5,835 bases of DNA, taken from positions 1-5,835 of the forward strand of contig CAIYQF010000204.1 in NCBI GenBank assembly GCA_903928325.1, in the 5' to 3' direction. Below the pieces are notes generated by a model. It saw only the letters and a program-made list of their open reading frames with translations, had not been told where the DNA came from and made no database searches. The position numbers were made by a program, and so were the translations under genes. Source of the stretch: an uncultured beta proteobacterium. GTDB lineage: Bacteria; Pseudomonadota; Gammaproteobacteria; Burkholderiales; Burkholderiaceae_C. Positions 1-5,835 of the stretch are shown one piece after another. The number at the start of each line of letters is the position of its first letter. The first letter of the stretch is position 1.

Positions 1-866
1 CGCAGACCGCGAATATCAAACACCTGGTCAAAATCCAGCGACTTACCGCGCATTTTTTTGACAATGCTGTAAATGTGCTTGGGGCGGCCCTGCACTTGGG
101 CGCTAATGCCCTGGGCCTGCAAGTCAGATTCCAACTGGCTGCGCACGGCTTGCACGGCGGCTTCGCGCTCGGTGCGCTTTTGATCCAGCCACTGCGCCAC
201 CTCGCGGTAGGTCTGCGGCTCCAGGAACCGAAACGCCAGATCTTCCAGTTCCCACTTAACCTCCCAAATACCCAGGCGGTTGGCCAGCGGCGCAAACACC
301 TGCAGCGACTCGCTGGCCATGCCGGGTGGCACGGGCAATTTGCTGGCAGCGTAATGGCGCAGGGTTTGCAGGCGCGACGCCAGGCGCAGCATCACAACCC
401 GCAAATCGCGTGAAAACGCCAGCAGCATTTTGCGCACGCTCTCGGTTTGCGCTGCGGCGGTCTGGGCCATGGGCGCAGCATGCGCGGTGCGGCTGGCGGC
501 ATTTTGGGCAATGCGTGCCATACGCTGCAGTCGTACCAGTTTGGTGGTTTCAAGGGCCAAGTCGGCAAAGCTCTCGCCAAAGGCCTTGGCAATGACCTCA
601 TGCGGCTTGTTCAGGTATTCACAGGCATAGACCAAATAGCTCGCCGCCTGCATCGCCTGCGAACCACCCACCGACTGCAAAATGGTGGCCACTGCGTCGG
701 CATGCGCGAGCACGTTTTCCCCCGTGTCGAGCACCGCGCTGGCCAGCAGGGGCTCGGCAAACGCGCGGGCACGAAGCAAAGCGTCGGCCTGGGCCGGCGC
801 AGTGTCTGCCATGGCTGCCAGCAAGGGCGTAGCCCCTCCAAGGGGCTCATGGTCGGTTCGTTTCAT
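1..866 (-). CDS. relA: RelA, (p)ppGpp synthetase (GTP pyrophosphokinase), N-terminal part
   Basis: Partial gene: it begins at an ATG at 866 and runs off the left edge after 288 full codons of a protein usually about 740 residues long. RelA transfers pyrophosphate from ATP to GTP or GDP on stalled ribosomes, making the alarmone of the stringent response. Residues ~45-175 correspond to the HD hydrolase fold. The first histidine (H55, in LAHADAVATIL) remains, but the HD pair expected about 20 residues later reads YACEYL, so this half should be a pseudo-hydrolase, as in gamma/betaproteobacterial RelA and unlike SpoT. Residues 190-214 (FAPLANRLGI, then KWELEDLAFRFL) and 260-272 (GRPKHIYSIVKKM) are hallmark RelA/SpoT segments leading into the synthetase domain; catalytic residues lie beyond the window. 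No good Shine-Dalgarno precedes ATG 866. TTG 824 or ATG 812 are alternative starts. The hydrolase gene ends 44 nt upstream on the same strand, so co-transcription is likely. Confidence 0.93.
   Translation of the reverse strand, partial: MKRTDHEPLGGATPLLAAMADTAPAQADALLRARAFAEPLLASAVLDTGENVLAHADAVATILQSVGGSQAMQAASYLVYACEYLNKPHEVIAKAFGESFADLALETTKLVRLQRMARIAQNAASRTAHAAPMAQTAAAQTESVRKMLLAFSRDLRVVMLRLASRLQTLRHYAASKLPVPPGMASESLQVFAPLANRLGIWEVKWELEDLAFRFLEPQTYREVAQWLDQKRTEREAAVQAVRSQLESDLQAQGISAQVQGRPKHIYSIVKKMRGKSLDFDQVFDIRGL
831..847. repeat. Perfect 7-bp palindrome in relA codons 7-12
   Basis: AGCCCCT (831-837) and AGGGGCT (841-847) are perfect inverted arms around a 3-nt CCA loop. In the relA mRNA the hairpin would sit about 19 nt after the first base of the annotated start codon. 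Its loop and right arm contain GGAGGGG (839-833 on the minus strand), which resembles a Shine-Dalgarno sequence and lies 9-10 nt before an in-frame TTG (824-822). The palindrome is seen directly. A role in translation, or an origin as a small dispersed repeat, is inference. Confidence 0.6.
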
Positions 867-910
867 GGCACGCTGGTTGGTGTGGCCGCTGTCAGGGGCA
901 GTGGGCTCGC

Positions 911-1813
911 TTAAGACGCAGCAAGTAAAAAATCTGCCACGACCTGGGTCTGCTGGGCGTCGACCAGCGTCGGCGCATGCCCTACGCCACCAAATTCCTG
1001 CAATTGCGCCCGCGGGCCGCGCTGGGTCATTTGCAGCGCCGTAGCCTGGGAGAGCAAGTCCGACTCCGCCCCGCGCAGCAGCAAAGTGCGCGCCGTAATC
1101 GCATCGTACGCCTGCCACAGCAAGGCCTCGCCCTGCTGTGCCTGCTCGGGGCTTGTCGCGCCAAAAGCCTGGGCAATCGCCGGATCGTAGTGCAGCGCAT
1201 AGGCGGCATCCCCCTGCGCAGTGCGCACTGGCTTGAGCATGGGCTCTGACAATGCCAACCACTGGGCCGGTGTATGCGGCCCAAAGCTGCTCGAAATCGC
1301 CCACATGGCGTCAGCGGCCTGTTGCGCCGACGCATAGATGCCGCCCTTGCCCAGATACTGCCCGATGCGTTGCAGCGCCGACCATTCGATCACCGGCCCC
1401 ACGTCGTTGAGCACCAAGCGCCGTACCATGGACCCAACCGTGGGCGCATAGGCGCATAAGAGCATGCCGATGAGCCCGCCCATGCTGGTACCCACCCAGT
1501 CCAGCGTTTGGGGCTTGGTATGCGCCAACAGCTCCAGCATGTCGGCCACATAGGTGGGCAATTGGTAGCCTTGGGGGTCGACCAGAAAATCGCTTTTACC
1601 CCGGCCCACCACATCCGGACACAGCACCCGTATGGGGTTGTCTGCGCGCTCCACCAACGTCTGCGCTAACACGTCAAAGTCGCGCCCTTGGCGGGTCAAG
1701 CCATGCACGCACAGCACCGTGTGCGCGGCGGCTGGATCGCCCCATTCCCAATAGGCCATGCGGTGCGGCACGGGCGCGGTGCAATGGATAAATTCAAGGC
1801 GCGGAGTGTTCAT
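911..1813 (-). CDS. Alpha/beta-fold hydrolase, substrate unknown
   Basis: A complete 300-residue single-domain cytoplasmic hydrolase with no signal peptide or membrane segment. The alpha/beta-hydrolase elements occur in order: an oxyanion-hole segment VLCVHGLTR (33-41), a CPDVVGRGKSD strand-turn (65-75), the nucleophile elbow GTSMGG with Ser110, an acid candidate Asp252 (AESDLL) on the late strand after LLLRG, and the catalytic His279 in GVGHAP. All three triad residues are present, so it should be active on an ester, amide or similar bond; the substrate cannot be read from sequence. The frame stays open upstream to 2035, but that extension would run antisense through the dehydrogenase start. 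ATG 1813 gives the MNTPRLEFIH N-terminus, followed by the family-like MAYWEWGDP. No strong Shine-Dalgarno is visible. It lies divergent to 3-hydroxybutyrate dehydrogenase and directly upstream of relA. A role in polyhydroxybutyrate or other hydroxyester turnover is possible but only positional inference. Confidence 0.88.
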   Translation of the reverse strand: MNTPRLEFIHCTAPVPHRMAYWEWGDPAAAHTVLCVHGLTRQGRDFDVLAQTLVERADNPIRVLCPDVVGRGKSDFLVDPQGYQLPTYVADMLELLAHTKPQTLDWVGTSMGGLIGMLLCAYAPTVGSMVRRLVLNDVGPVIEWSALQRIGQYLGKGGIYASAQQAADAMWAISSSFGPHTPAQWLALSEPMLKPVRTAQGDAAYALHYDPAIAQAFGATSPEQAQQGEALLWQAYDAITARTLLLRGAESDLLSQATALQMTQRGPRAQLQEFGGVGHAPTLVDAQQTQVVADFLLAAS

Positions 1814-1840
1814 TGTGAAAGTCTGGCGTTGGACTGCAGA

Positions 1841-1870
1841 TTGATAATGCAAGCATCCTAATGGAATCAA
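1841..1870. promoter_or_regulatory. Putative overlapping divergent promoters
   Basis: The 82-nt gap between the hydrolase and dehydrogenase starts must hold the signals for both genes. On the minus strand, TTGATT (1870-1865) and TATCAA (1846-1841) are 18 nt apart and would start transcription about 20 nt before the hydrolase ATG. On the plus strand, GATAAT (1843-1848) is a 5/6 match to a -10 box for the dehydrogenase, but no good -35 lies 16-18 nt upstream. The two -10 candidates overlap, so the promoters could compete. This is pattern matching by eye. Confidence 0.3.
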
Positions 1871-1882
1871 CCTCGCATATTT

Positions 1883-1887
1883 GGAGA
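1883..1887 (+). promoter_or_regulatory. Shine-Dalgarno of the 3-hydroxybutyrate dehydrogenase gene
   Basis: GGAGA ends 8 nt before ATG 1896. It overlaps the codons right after the in-frame TTG at 1881, which rules that TTG out in practice as the start and fixes the ATG that gives the family-typical MLKGKTALVTG N-terminus. Confidence 0.75.
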
Positions 1888-1895
1888 AAAACTGC

Positions 1896-2666
1896 ATGTT
1901 AAAAGGCAAAACCGCTCTCGTTACCGGATCCACCAGCGGCATTGGCCTGGGCCTGGCCAAAGCTTTGGCCGCCCAAGGCGCCAATATTGTGATGAACGGC
2001 TTTGGCGATGTGGACGGCCCCATGGCTGACATCAAGGCGCTGGGCGCTGCGGTGAGCTACCACGGTGCAGACATGGGTAAGCCCGCAGAGATTGAAGCCA
2101 TGGTGCGCCATGCCGAGTCCACGTTTGGTGCCGTCGACATTCTGGTCAACAACGCGGGCATTCAGCACGTGGCGCGCATAGAAAACTTTCCGCCCGAGCG
2201 CTGGGACGCCATCATCGCCATCAACCTCAGCAGCGCCTTCCACGCCAGCCGCTTTGCGCTGCCGGGCATGCACGCGCGCAACTGGGGCCGCATTTTGAAC
2301 GTGGCCTCGGTGCACGGCCTGGTGGCCTCGGCAGAAAAATCGGCCTACGTGGCAGCCAAACACGGCCTGGTGGGCCTGACCAAGGTCACCGCCCTAGAGA
2401 GCGCCACCACCGGCGTCACCTGCAACGCCATTTGCCCTGGTTGGGTGCTCACGCCCCTGGTGCAAAAGCAGGTGGACGCCAAAGCCGCTGCCTTGGGCGT
2501 GTCCAACGCCGAGGCCACGGCCTTGCTGCTGGGCGAAAAAGAGCCCTCGCTGCAATTCACCACGCCCGAAGAACTGGGCGCGCTCGCCGTGTTTTTGTGC
2601 TCGGCGGCGGGCAACAATGTGCGCGGCGTGGCCTGGAATATGGACGGCGGCTGGGCCGCGCAGTAG
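1896..2666 (+). CDS. bdhA: 3-hydroxybutyrate dehydrogenase (SDR family)
   Basis: A complete 256-residue short-chain dehydrogenase, also called hbdH. It interconverts (R)-3-hydroxybutyrate and acetoacetate using NAD(H), the step that feeds monomers of polyhydroxybutyrate into central metabolism. The Rossmann motif TGSTSGIG is at 10-17 and NNAGIQ at 85-90. The catalytic set Asn110, Ser138, Tyr151, Lys155 is intact. Residues matching the substrate pocket of characterised bacterial enzymes such as that of Pseudomonas fragi are also present: Gln90, His140, Lys148, Trp183 and Gln192. The segments ASVHGLVAS, KSAYVAAKHG and NAICPGWVLTPLVQKQ are diagnostic and separate it from generic FabG-like SDRs. 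It is about four residues shorter than the P. fragi enzyme, in the loop after GFGD (35-38). The start is fixed by a GGAGA ribosome site. It is transcribed divergently from the hydrolase and converges on ispF. Confidence 0.95.
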   Translation: MLKGKTALVTGSTSGIGLGLAKALAAQGANIVMNGFGDVDGPMADIKALGAAVSYHGADMGKPAEIEAMVRHAESTFGAVDILVNNAGIQHVARIENFPPERWDAIIAINLSSAFHASRFALPGMHARNWGRILNVASVHGLVASAEKSAYVAAKHGLVGLTKVTALESATTGVTCNAICPGWVLTPLVQKQVDAKAAALGVSNAEATALLLGEKEPSLQFTTPEELGALAVFLCSAAGNNVRGVAWNMDGGWAAQ

Positions 2667-2694
2667 CGCTTTGTTGCCCCAGCGGGAGGGGGAA

Positions 2695-3174
2695 TCAACG
2701 GATCAGCAAAACCACGGCGCGCGCCTCCATGGCGCGGCCCTCGCCCACCGGGCCCATTTTTTCGGCCGTTTTGGCTTTCACATTGACCTGGTCCAAGCCC
2801 ACTGAAAGAGCCCTCGCGATGCTGTCGCGCATGGCACCGATATAGGTCGCCAACCTGGGCGCCTGGGCGATCACGGTGCTGTCCACGTTGCCAATCTCAA
2901 ATCCCTTGGCGCGCACCCGGCGTACCGCCTCTTGCAACAAAACGATCGAATCGGCACCCTTGAACGCGGCATCCGTGTCCGGAAAGTGCGTGCCGATATC
3001 GCCCATGGCGGCGGCGCCCAACAGGGCGTCGGTGATGGCGTGTAGCAACGCATCGGCGTCCGAATGCCCCAGCAGGCCTTTGGTGTGGGGAATTTCCACT
3101 CCGCCCAAAATGAGTTTGCGGCCCTCCACCAGGGCGTGAATGTCCCAGCCTTCGCCGATGCGGATGTTGGTCAT
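2695..3174 (-). CDS. ispF: 2-C-methyl-D-erythritol 2,4-cyclodiphosphate synthase
   Basis: A complete 159-residue protein, the normal length. IspF cyclises CDP-methylerythritol 2-phosphate to the 2,4-cyclodiphosphate with loss of CMP, the fifth step of the MEP isoprenoid pathway; the family works as a cytoplasmic homotrimer. The zinc ligands Asp11 and His13 (GWDIHAL) and His45 (LLHAITDALLGA) are present, together with GHSDAD (36-41), GDIGTHFPDTD (58-68), NVDSTVIAQAPR (96-107) and the cytidine-site loop KAKTAEKMG (133-141). Glu8-Gly9-Trp10 replaces the more usual HGF before the metal site, a mild variation. The ATG overlaps the ispD stop codon as ATGA (3174-3171), and an AAAGG Shine-Dalgarno lies about 9 nt upstream inside the end of ispD, so translation is probably coupled. 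It converges on the dehydrogenase gene across 28 nt. Confidence 0.97.
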   Translation of the reverse strand: MTNIRIGEGWDIHALVEGRKLILGGVEIPHTKGLLGHSDADALLHAITDALLGAAAMGDIGTHFPDTDAAFKGADSIVLLQEAVRRVRAKGFEIGNVDSTVIAQAPRLATYIGAMRDSIARALSVGLDQVNVKAKTAEKMGPVGEGRAMEARAVVLLIR

Positions 3175-3926
3175 TGCGCTGGGCCTTTCGAAATATTGTT
3201 TCGGCTACTCAATACCGCCTGCGCCAGCGCAAAGTCTGCCGGGTAGGTGACCTTGAAGTTGTGCGCGCTGCCTGGCACCAACAGCGGCTGCAAGCCCGCC
3301 ATCTCCAGCGCGCTGGCCTCGTCGGTCACACCCGTAAATCCCGTGTCGGCTTGGGCGGCCAGCGCCTTGTGCAACACGCCCAGGCGAAACATTTGCGGCG
3401 TCTGCGCCAGCCACTTGTCCGCGCGCGGCACGGTGGCGGCGGCCCGGCCGTCCACGGCGCGCTTGAGGGTGTCGGGCAAAGGCAGGGCCAGCAGACCGCC
3501 CACCGGATCGTTCATGCAGGCTTCAATCAGGGCGTTCACCATATCGGGCGTGATCAGGCATCGCGCCGCGTCGTGCACCAGAACCCAGTCTTGGTCGCGT
3601 GCGCCCGATTCTCGCAAGGCCCGCAGGCCGTTGAAGACGCTGTGCGCCCGGCTGGCACCACCGCAATACGCCCGTGTGAAGTGTTCGGGCCAGGCTTCGC
3701 CCTCGGGCCAAAAAAAGCCGTCGCCCGGCGACAACACGACCAAGCCTGCCTTCAGGCGCGGCACCCCGGCCAGTGCCCACACGGTATGCATCACCAGGGG
3801 CTGACCAGCCACGCTATGGTATTGCTTGGGCTGCGCCGTGCCTGCGCGGCTGCCCGCGCCGGCGCAGGGCACCAGGGCGTAGTAGCGCTGCGGGGCGGGG
3901 CTGGCAAGGGCGCTGGAATAGTGCAT
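3171..3926 (-). CDS. ispD: 2-C-methyl-D-erythritol 4-phosphate cytidylyltransferase
   Basis: A 251-residue protein. IspD joins CTP and methylerythritol 4-phosphate to give CDP-methylerythritol and pyrophosphate, the third step of the MEP pathway. The nucleotide-binding loop PCAGAGSRAG (20-29) with Arg27 and the following PKQY (33-36) with Lys34 match the E. coli catalytic Arg20 and Lys27. GGASRAHSV (89-97), VHDAAR (117-122), DTLKR with Arg156, TDEASALE (201-208) and NFKVT with Lys225 complete the family set. The start is the uncertain part. ATG 3926 gives a 16-residue lead before the first strand; an in-frame ATG at 3989 would add 21 residues with no family resemblance that I recognise. Neither has a strong Shine-Dalgarno. 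A TAGAAT box at 3979-3974 lies between them and favours 3926. The gene is first in an ispD-ispF operon, overlapping ispF by 4 nt, and is divergent to mfd. Confidence 0.95.
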   Translation of the reverse strand: MHYSSALASPAPQRYYALVPCAGAGSRAGTAQPKQYHSVAGQPLVMHTVWALAGVPRLKAGLVVLSPGDGFFWPEGEAWPEHFTRAYCGGASRAHSVFNGLRALRESGARDQDWVLVHDAARCLITPDMVNALIEACMNDPVGGLLALPLPDTLKRAVDGRAAATVPRADKWLAQTPQMFRLGVLHKALAAQADTGFTGVTDEASALEMAGLQPLLVPGSAHNFKVTYPADFALAQAVLSSRNNISKGPAQ

Positions 3927-3973
3927 TGAAATGGCGGGCCACACGGGCACGCGGCTGTTGGACGGTACGGGCC

Positions 3974-3979
3974 ATTCTA
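3974..3979 (-). promoter_or_regulatory. Candidate -10 box for ispD-ispF
   Basis: On the minus strand this reads TAGAAT, one mismatch from TATAAT. A weak GTGAAA stands about 19 nt upstream as a possible -35. Transcription would begin near 3967, leaving a leader of about 40 nt to ATG 3926 and excluding the in-frame ATG at 3989. Found by eye only. Confidence 0.3.
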
Positions 3980-4012
3980 AAATCAGCATCTTGCTTTTTT
4001 TCACCCCCGCAC

Positions 4013-4041
4013 ACCCCCACCCGGGGCAGACGGGGGTTTTT
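4013..4041 (+). terminator. Terminator-like hairpin just upstream of mfd
   Basis: ACCCCC (4013-4018) can pair with GGGGGT (4032-4037) as a six-pair stem, and T residues follow to 4041, then more T-rich sequence up to 4048. That is the form of an intrinsic terminator on the plus strand, though the 13-nt loop is large. A second ACCCCC at 4003-4008 could pair with the same G-tract, and CCCC (4014-4017) could instead pair with GGGG (4023-4026). It lies 17 nt before the mfd ATG. It may attenuate mfd, stop plus-strand transcription coming antisense through ispF-ispD, or be incidental G/C sequence. Confidence 0.35.
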
Positions 4042-4057
4042 GTATTTGTAGCCTTCC

Positions 4058-5835
4058 ATGACCCTCCCCGCGCCCCTGACCGCCACTCTTCCAATCCTGG
4101 CCCCTGGTAAACGCTTCACGCTGCCGCGCCCGGTGGGCTCTGCCGACGCCGTGCTGCTGGCCCAACTGGCCCAGCGCGACAAAGCCGCAGGCCGCATGAC
4201 GGCCATCATCACCGCCGATGCGGCTGACGCCCAGCGCTTGATGGACGAGATGGTGTTTTTTGCGCCCGAGCTGCGCTGCACCGTGTTTCCGGACTGGGAG
4301 ACCCTGCCCTACGACACGTTTTCGCCGCACCAGGACTTGATCAGCGAGCGCCTGGCCACGCTGTGGCGCATCAGCCAGCGCGACCACGAACAGGGCGCCG
4401 ACGTGGTGCTCATGCCAGCCACCACCGCGCTGTACCGGCTCGCACCCCCGGCTTTTTTGGCTGGGTACACCTTTGAATTCACCGTCAAGCAAAAGCTGGA
4501 TGAGGCCAAGCTCAAAGCCCAGCTCACACTGGCGGGTTACAGCCACGTCACGCAAGTGGTCAGTCCCGGCGAATACGCGGTGCGCGGCGGGCTGATTGAC
4601 CTGTTCCCTATGGGTTCGCTCGTTCCCTTTCGGGTGGACTTGTTTGACAACGAGATTGACAGCATTCGCACCTTCGATCCCGACAGCCAGCGCAGCCTGT
4701 ACCCGGTGCCCGAGGTGCGCCTGTTGCCCGGGCGGGAGTTCCCGATGGACGAGGCGGCGCGCGCCAAGTTCCGCAGCCGCTGGCGGGAGCTGCTCGAAGG
4801 CGACCCGACCAAGAGCCGCATCTACAAAGACATGGGCGCGGGCGTGGCCACGGCCGGCATTGAGTACTACCTGCCGCTGTTTTTTGACACCACCGCCACG
4901 GTGTTTGACTACCTGGGCACACAAGCAACCGTGGTGCTGCACGGCGACCTGGAGCCGTCCTTCCAGCGCTTTTGGCAAGACACGAAAGACCGCTACCGGC
5001 TGGTGCACGGCGATCCCGAGCGCCCAGTGCTGCCGCCCGAGGCCTTGTTTTTGGGAATCGAACAGTTTTACGCTGCCGCGCGCGACTACGCGCAGCTGGC
5101 CATTCGCCCGCTGGCGGCCGAACCGGGCGCACTGAGCCCCTACGCCGAATTCGACGCCATGCCCCCGGTGGCTGCGGTGCGCGGCGTGGAAGACCCGCTC
5201 TTGCAACTCAAAGCGCATATGGCCAACACCGCGCACCGCGTGCTGGTGCTAGCCGAAAGCCAAGGCCGCCAAACCAGCTTGCTGGACTTTTTGCACGCCA
5301 GCCACTTGCGTCCCCCCGCTTTTGACAGCCTGGCCGAGTTTTTGGCCAGCGACGAGCCGCTGGGCATGGCCACCGCCGCGCTGAACGTGGGCTTTCGCTG
5401 GCTGGCGCACGGCGTGGATTTGGTCACCGAGACAGAGCTGTTTGCTGCTGGCCCCACCACGCGCCGGCGCAAAAAGCAGGAACAGGTGAGCGACGTCGAG
5501 GCGCTGATCAAAGACCTGAGCGAACTCAAAGTGGGCGACCCGGTGGTGCATTCCGCCCACGGCATTGGCCGCTACACCGGGCTGGTGCACCTGGACCTGG
5601 GCAACAAAAACGCCCAGGGCGAGCCCGAGCTCCAAGAGTTTTTGCACCTGGAATACGCCGACAAAGCCATTCTTTACGTGCCGGTCAGCCAGTTGCAGCT
5701 CATTAGCCGCTACACCGGCGTGAGCGCCGACGAGGCGCCACTGCACCGCCTGGGCAGCGGCCAGTGGGACAATGCCAAGCGCAAGGCGGCAGAGCAGGTG
5801 CGCGACGCGGCGGCCGAGCTACTCAACATCTACGC
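4058..5835 (+). CDS. mfd: Mfd, transcription-repair coupling factor, N-terminal part
   Basis: Partial gene: 592 full codons of a protein usually about 1150 residues long, running off the right edge. Mfd is a DNA translocase that displaces RNA polymerase stalled at DNA lesions and recruits UvrA to start nucleotide excision repair. Residues ~1-345 form the UvrB-like module (FPDWETLPYDTFSPH near 77-91, GEYAVRGGLIDLFP at 171-184, then FRVDLFDNEIDSIRTFDP); no Walker A P-loop is seen near the N-terminus, as expected for this pseudo-helicase part. Residues ~393-462 match the small domain D3. An Arg/Lys-rich linker follows, then the RNA-polymerase-interacting domain (KVGDPVVHSAHGIGRYTGL from 491, LYVPVSQLQLISRY at 539-552). 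The window ends at AAELLNIY, just before the motor ATPase domains. ATG 4058 is the first start possible in this frame because an in-frame TAG stands at 4049. It lacks a recognisable Shine-Dalgarno. The gene diverges from ispD. Confidence 0.96.
   Translation, partial: MTLPAPLTATLPILAPGKRFTLPRPVGSADAVLLAQLAQRDKAAGRMTAIITADAADAQRLMDEMVFFAPELRCTVFPDWETLPYDTFSPHQDLISERLATLWRISQRDHEQGADVVLMPATTALYRLAPPAFLAGYTFEFTVKQKLDEAKLKAQLTLAGYSHVTQVVSPGEYAVRGGLIDLFPMGSLVPFRVDLFDNEIDSIRTFDPDSQRSLYPVPEVRLLPGREFPMDEAARAKFRSRWRELLEGDPTKSRIYKDMGAGVATAGIEYYLPLFFDTTATVFDYLGTQATVVLHGDLEPSFQRFWQDTKDRYRLVHGDPERPVLPPEALFLGIEQFYAAARDYAQLAIRPLAAEPGALSPYAEFDAMPPVAAVRGVEDPLLQLKAHMANTAHRVLVLAESQGRQTSLLDFLHASHLRPPAFDSLAEFLASDEPLGMATAALNVGFRWLAHGVDLVTETELFAAGPTTRRRKKQEQVSDVEALIKDLSELKVGDPVVHSAHGIGRYTGLVHLDLGNKNAQGEPELQEFLHLEYADKAILYVPVSQLQLISRYTGVSADEAPLHRLGSGQWDNAKRKAAEQVRDAAAELLNIY

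Noticed and set aside
75..914. Several overlapping plus-strand open frames of 66-155 codons opposite relA.
   Set aside because: They overlap each other and the conserved RelA reading frame, and none has a plausible domain or ribosome site.
1814..2035. A 74-residue N-terminal extension of the alpha/beta hydrolase.
   Set aside because: It would overlap the start of the divergent dehydrogenase and its promoter region, and the extra residues do not resemble the hydrolase family.
1899..2363. A 154-codon minus-strand frame within the dehydrogenase gene.
   Set aside because: A GC-driven shadow of the real gene; no family resemblance.
2667..2694. A possible bidirectional terminator between the dehydrogenase and ispF (CGCT...AGCG).
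   Set aside because: Only four pairs with a long loop and no T-tract; not enough to call.
3174..3929. A 251-codon open frame on the plus strand exactly opposite ispD.
   Set aside because: It mirrors the ispD frame codon for codon, which explains the matching length. The product is low-complexity and Arg/Gln/His-rich, while ispD carries all its family motifs.
4001..5236. A 411-codon open frame on the minus strand, antisense to mfd.
   Set aside because: It opposes a clearly conserved mfd frame. Its protein is rich in Gly, His, Gln and Arg with no recognisable domain, typical of an antisense frame kept open by high GC at third codon positions.
1..5835. A search for mobile elements, CRISPR arrays, tRNA/rRNA genes, toxin-antitoxin pairs or defence genes.
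   Set aside because: Nearly all bases are accounted for by six housekeeping-type genes in tight arrangement. I saw no terminal inverted repeats, spaced direct repeats or unfamiliar coding region that would support a new system.

Overview
The window looks like ordinary chromosomal core from a GC-rich betaproteobacterium, most likely Burkholderiales and probably Comamonadaceae (the Rhodoferax/Polaromonas/Acidovorax type). This rests on the strong G/C bias at third codon positions, the protein signatures (an IspD with an HDAARCLITP-type motif, a RelA with a degenerate hydrolase half, and a short 256-residue 3-hydroxybutyrate dehydrogenase) and ispD-ispF lying divergently from mfd, an arrangement I recall from this order. 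I see no mobile element, CRISPR array, RNA gene or phage remnant.

Layout, left to right. (1) Minus strand, 1-866: the N-terminal 288 codons of relA, cut by the left window edge. (2) Minus strand, 911-1813: a 300-residue alpha/beta hydrolase upstream of relA and probably co-transcribed with it (44-nt gap). (3) 1814-1895: a short divergent promoter region. (4) Plus strand, 1896-2666: 3-hydroxybutyrate dehydrogenase. (5) A 28-nt convergent gap. (6) Minus strand, 2695-3174 and 3171-3926: ispF and ispD, an overlapping pair with an ATGA start/stop junction, transcribed ispD to ispF. (7) 3927-4057: a divergent intergenic region holding a C-tract/G-tract hairpin followed by T residues. (8) Plus strand, 4058 to the right edge: the N-terminal 592 codons of mfd, ending just before the motor ATPase domains. 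relA and mfd are both open at the window edges.

The genes belong to four independent housekeeping functions. RelA makes the stringent-response alarmone (p)ppGpp. 3-Hydroxybutyrate dehydrogenase links 3-hydroxybutyrate, usually from polyhydroxybutyrate stores, to acetoacetate. IspD and IspF catalyse two steps of the MEP isoprenoid pathway. Mfd couples transcription to nucleotide excision repair. The hydrolase has a complete catalytic triad but its substrate is unknown; its position opposite the dehydrogenase allows, but does not prove, a role in hydroxyester metabolism.

I did not find a convincing undescribed system. The points most worth a second look are non-coding or start-site details: a perfect 7-bp palindrome containing a Shine-Dalgarno-like sequence just inside the annotated relA start, and a terminator-like hairpin with two competing left arms directly ahead of mfd.
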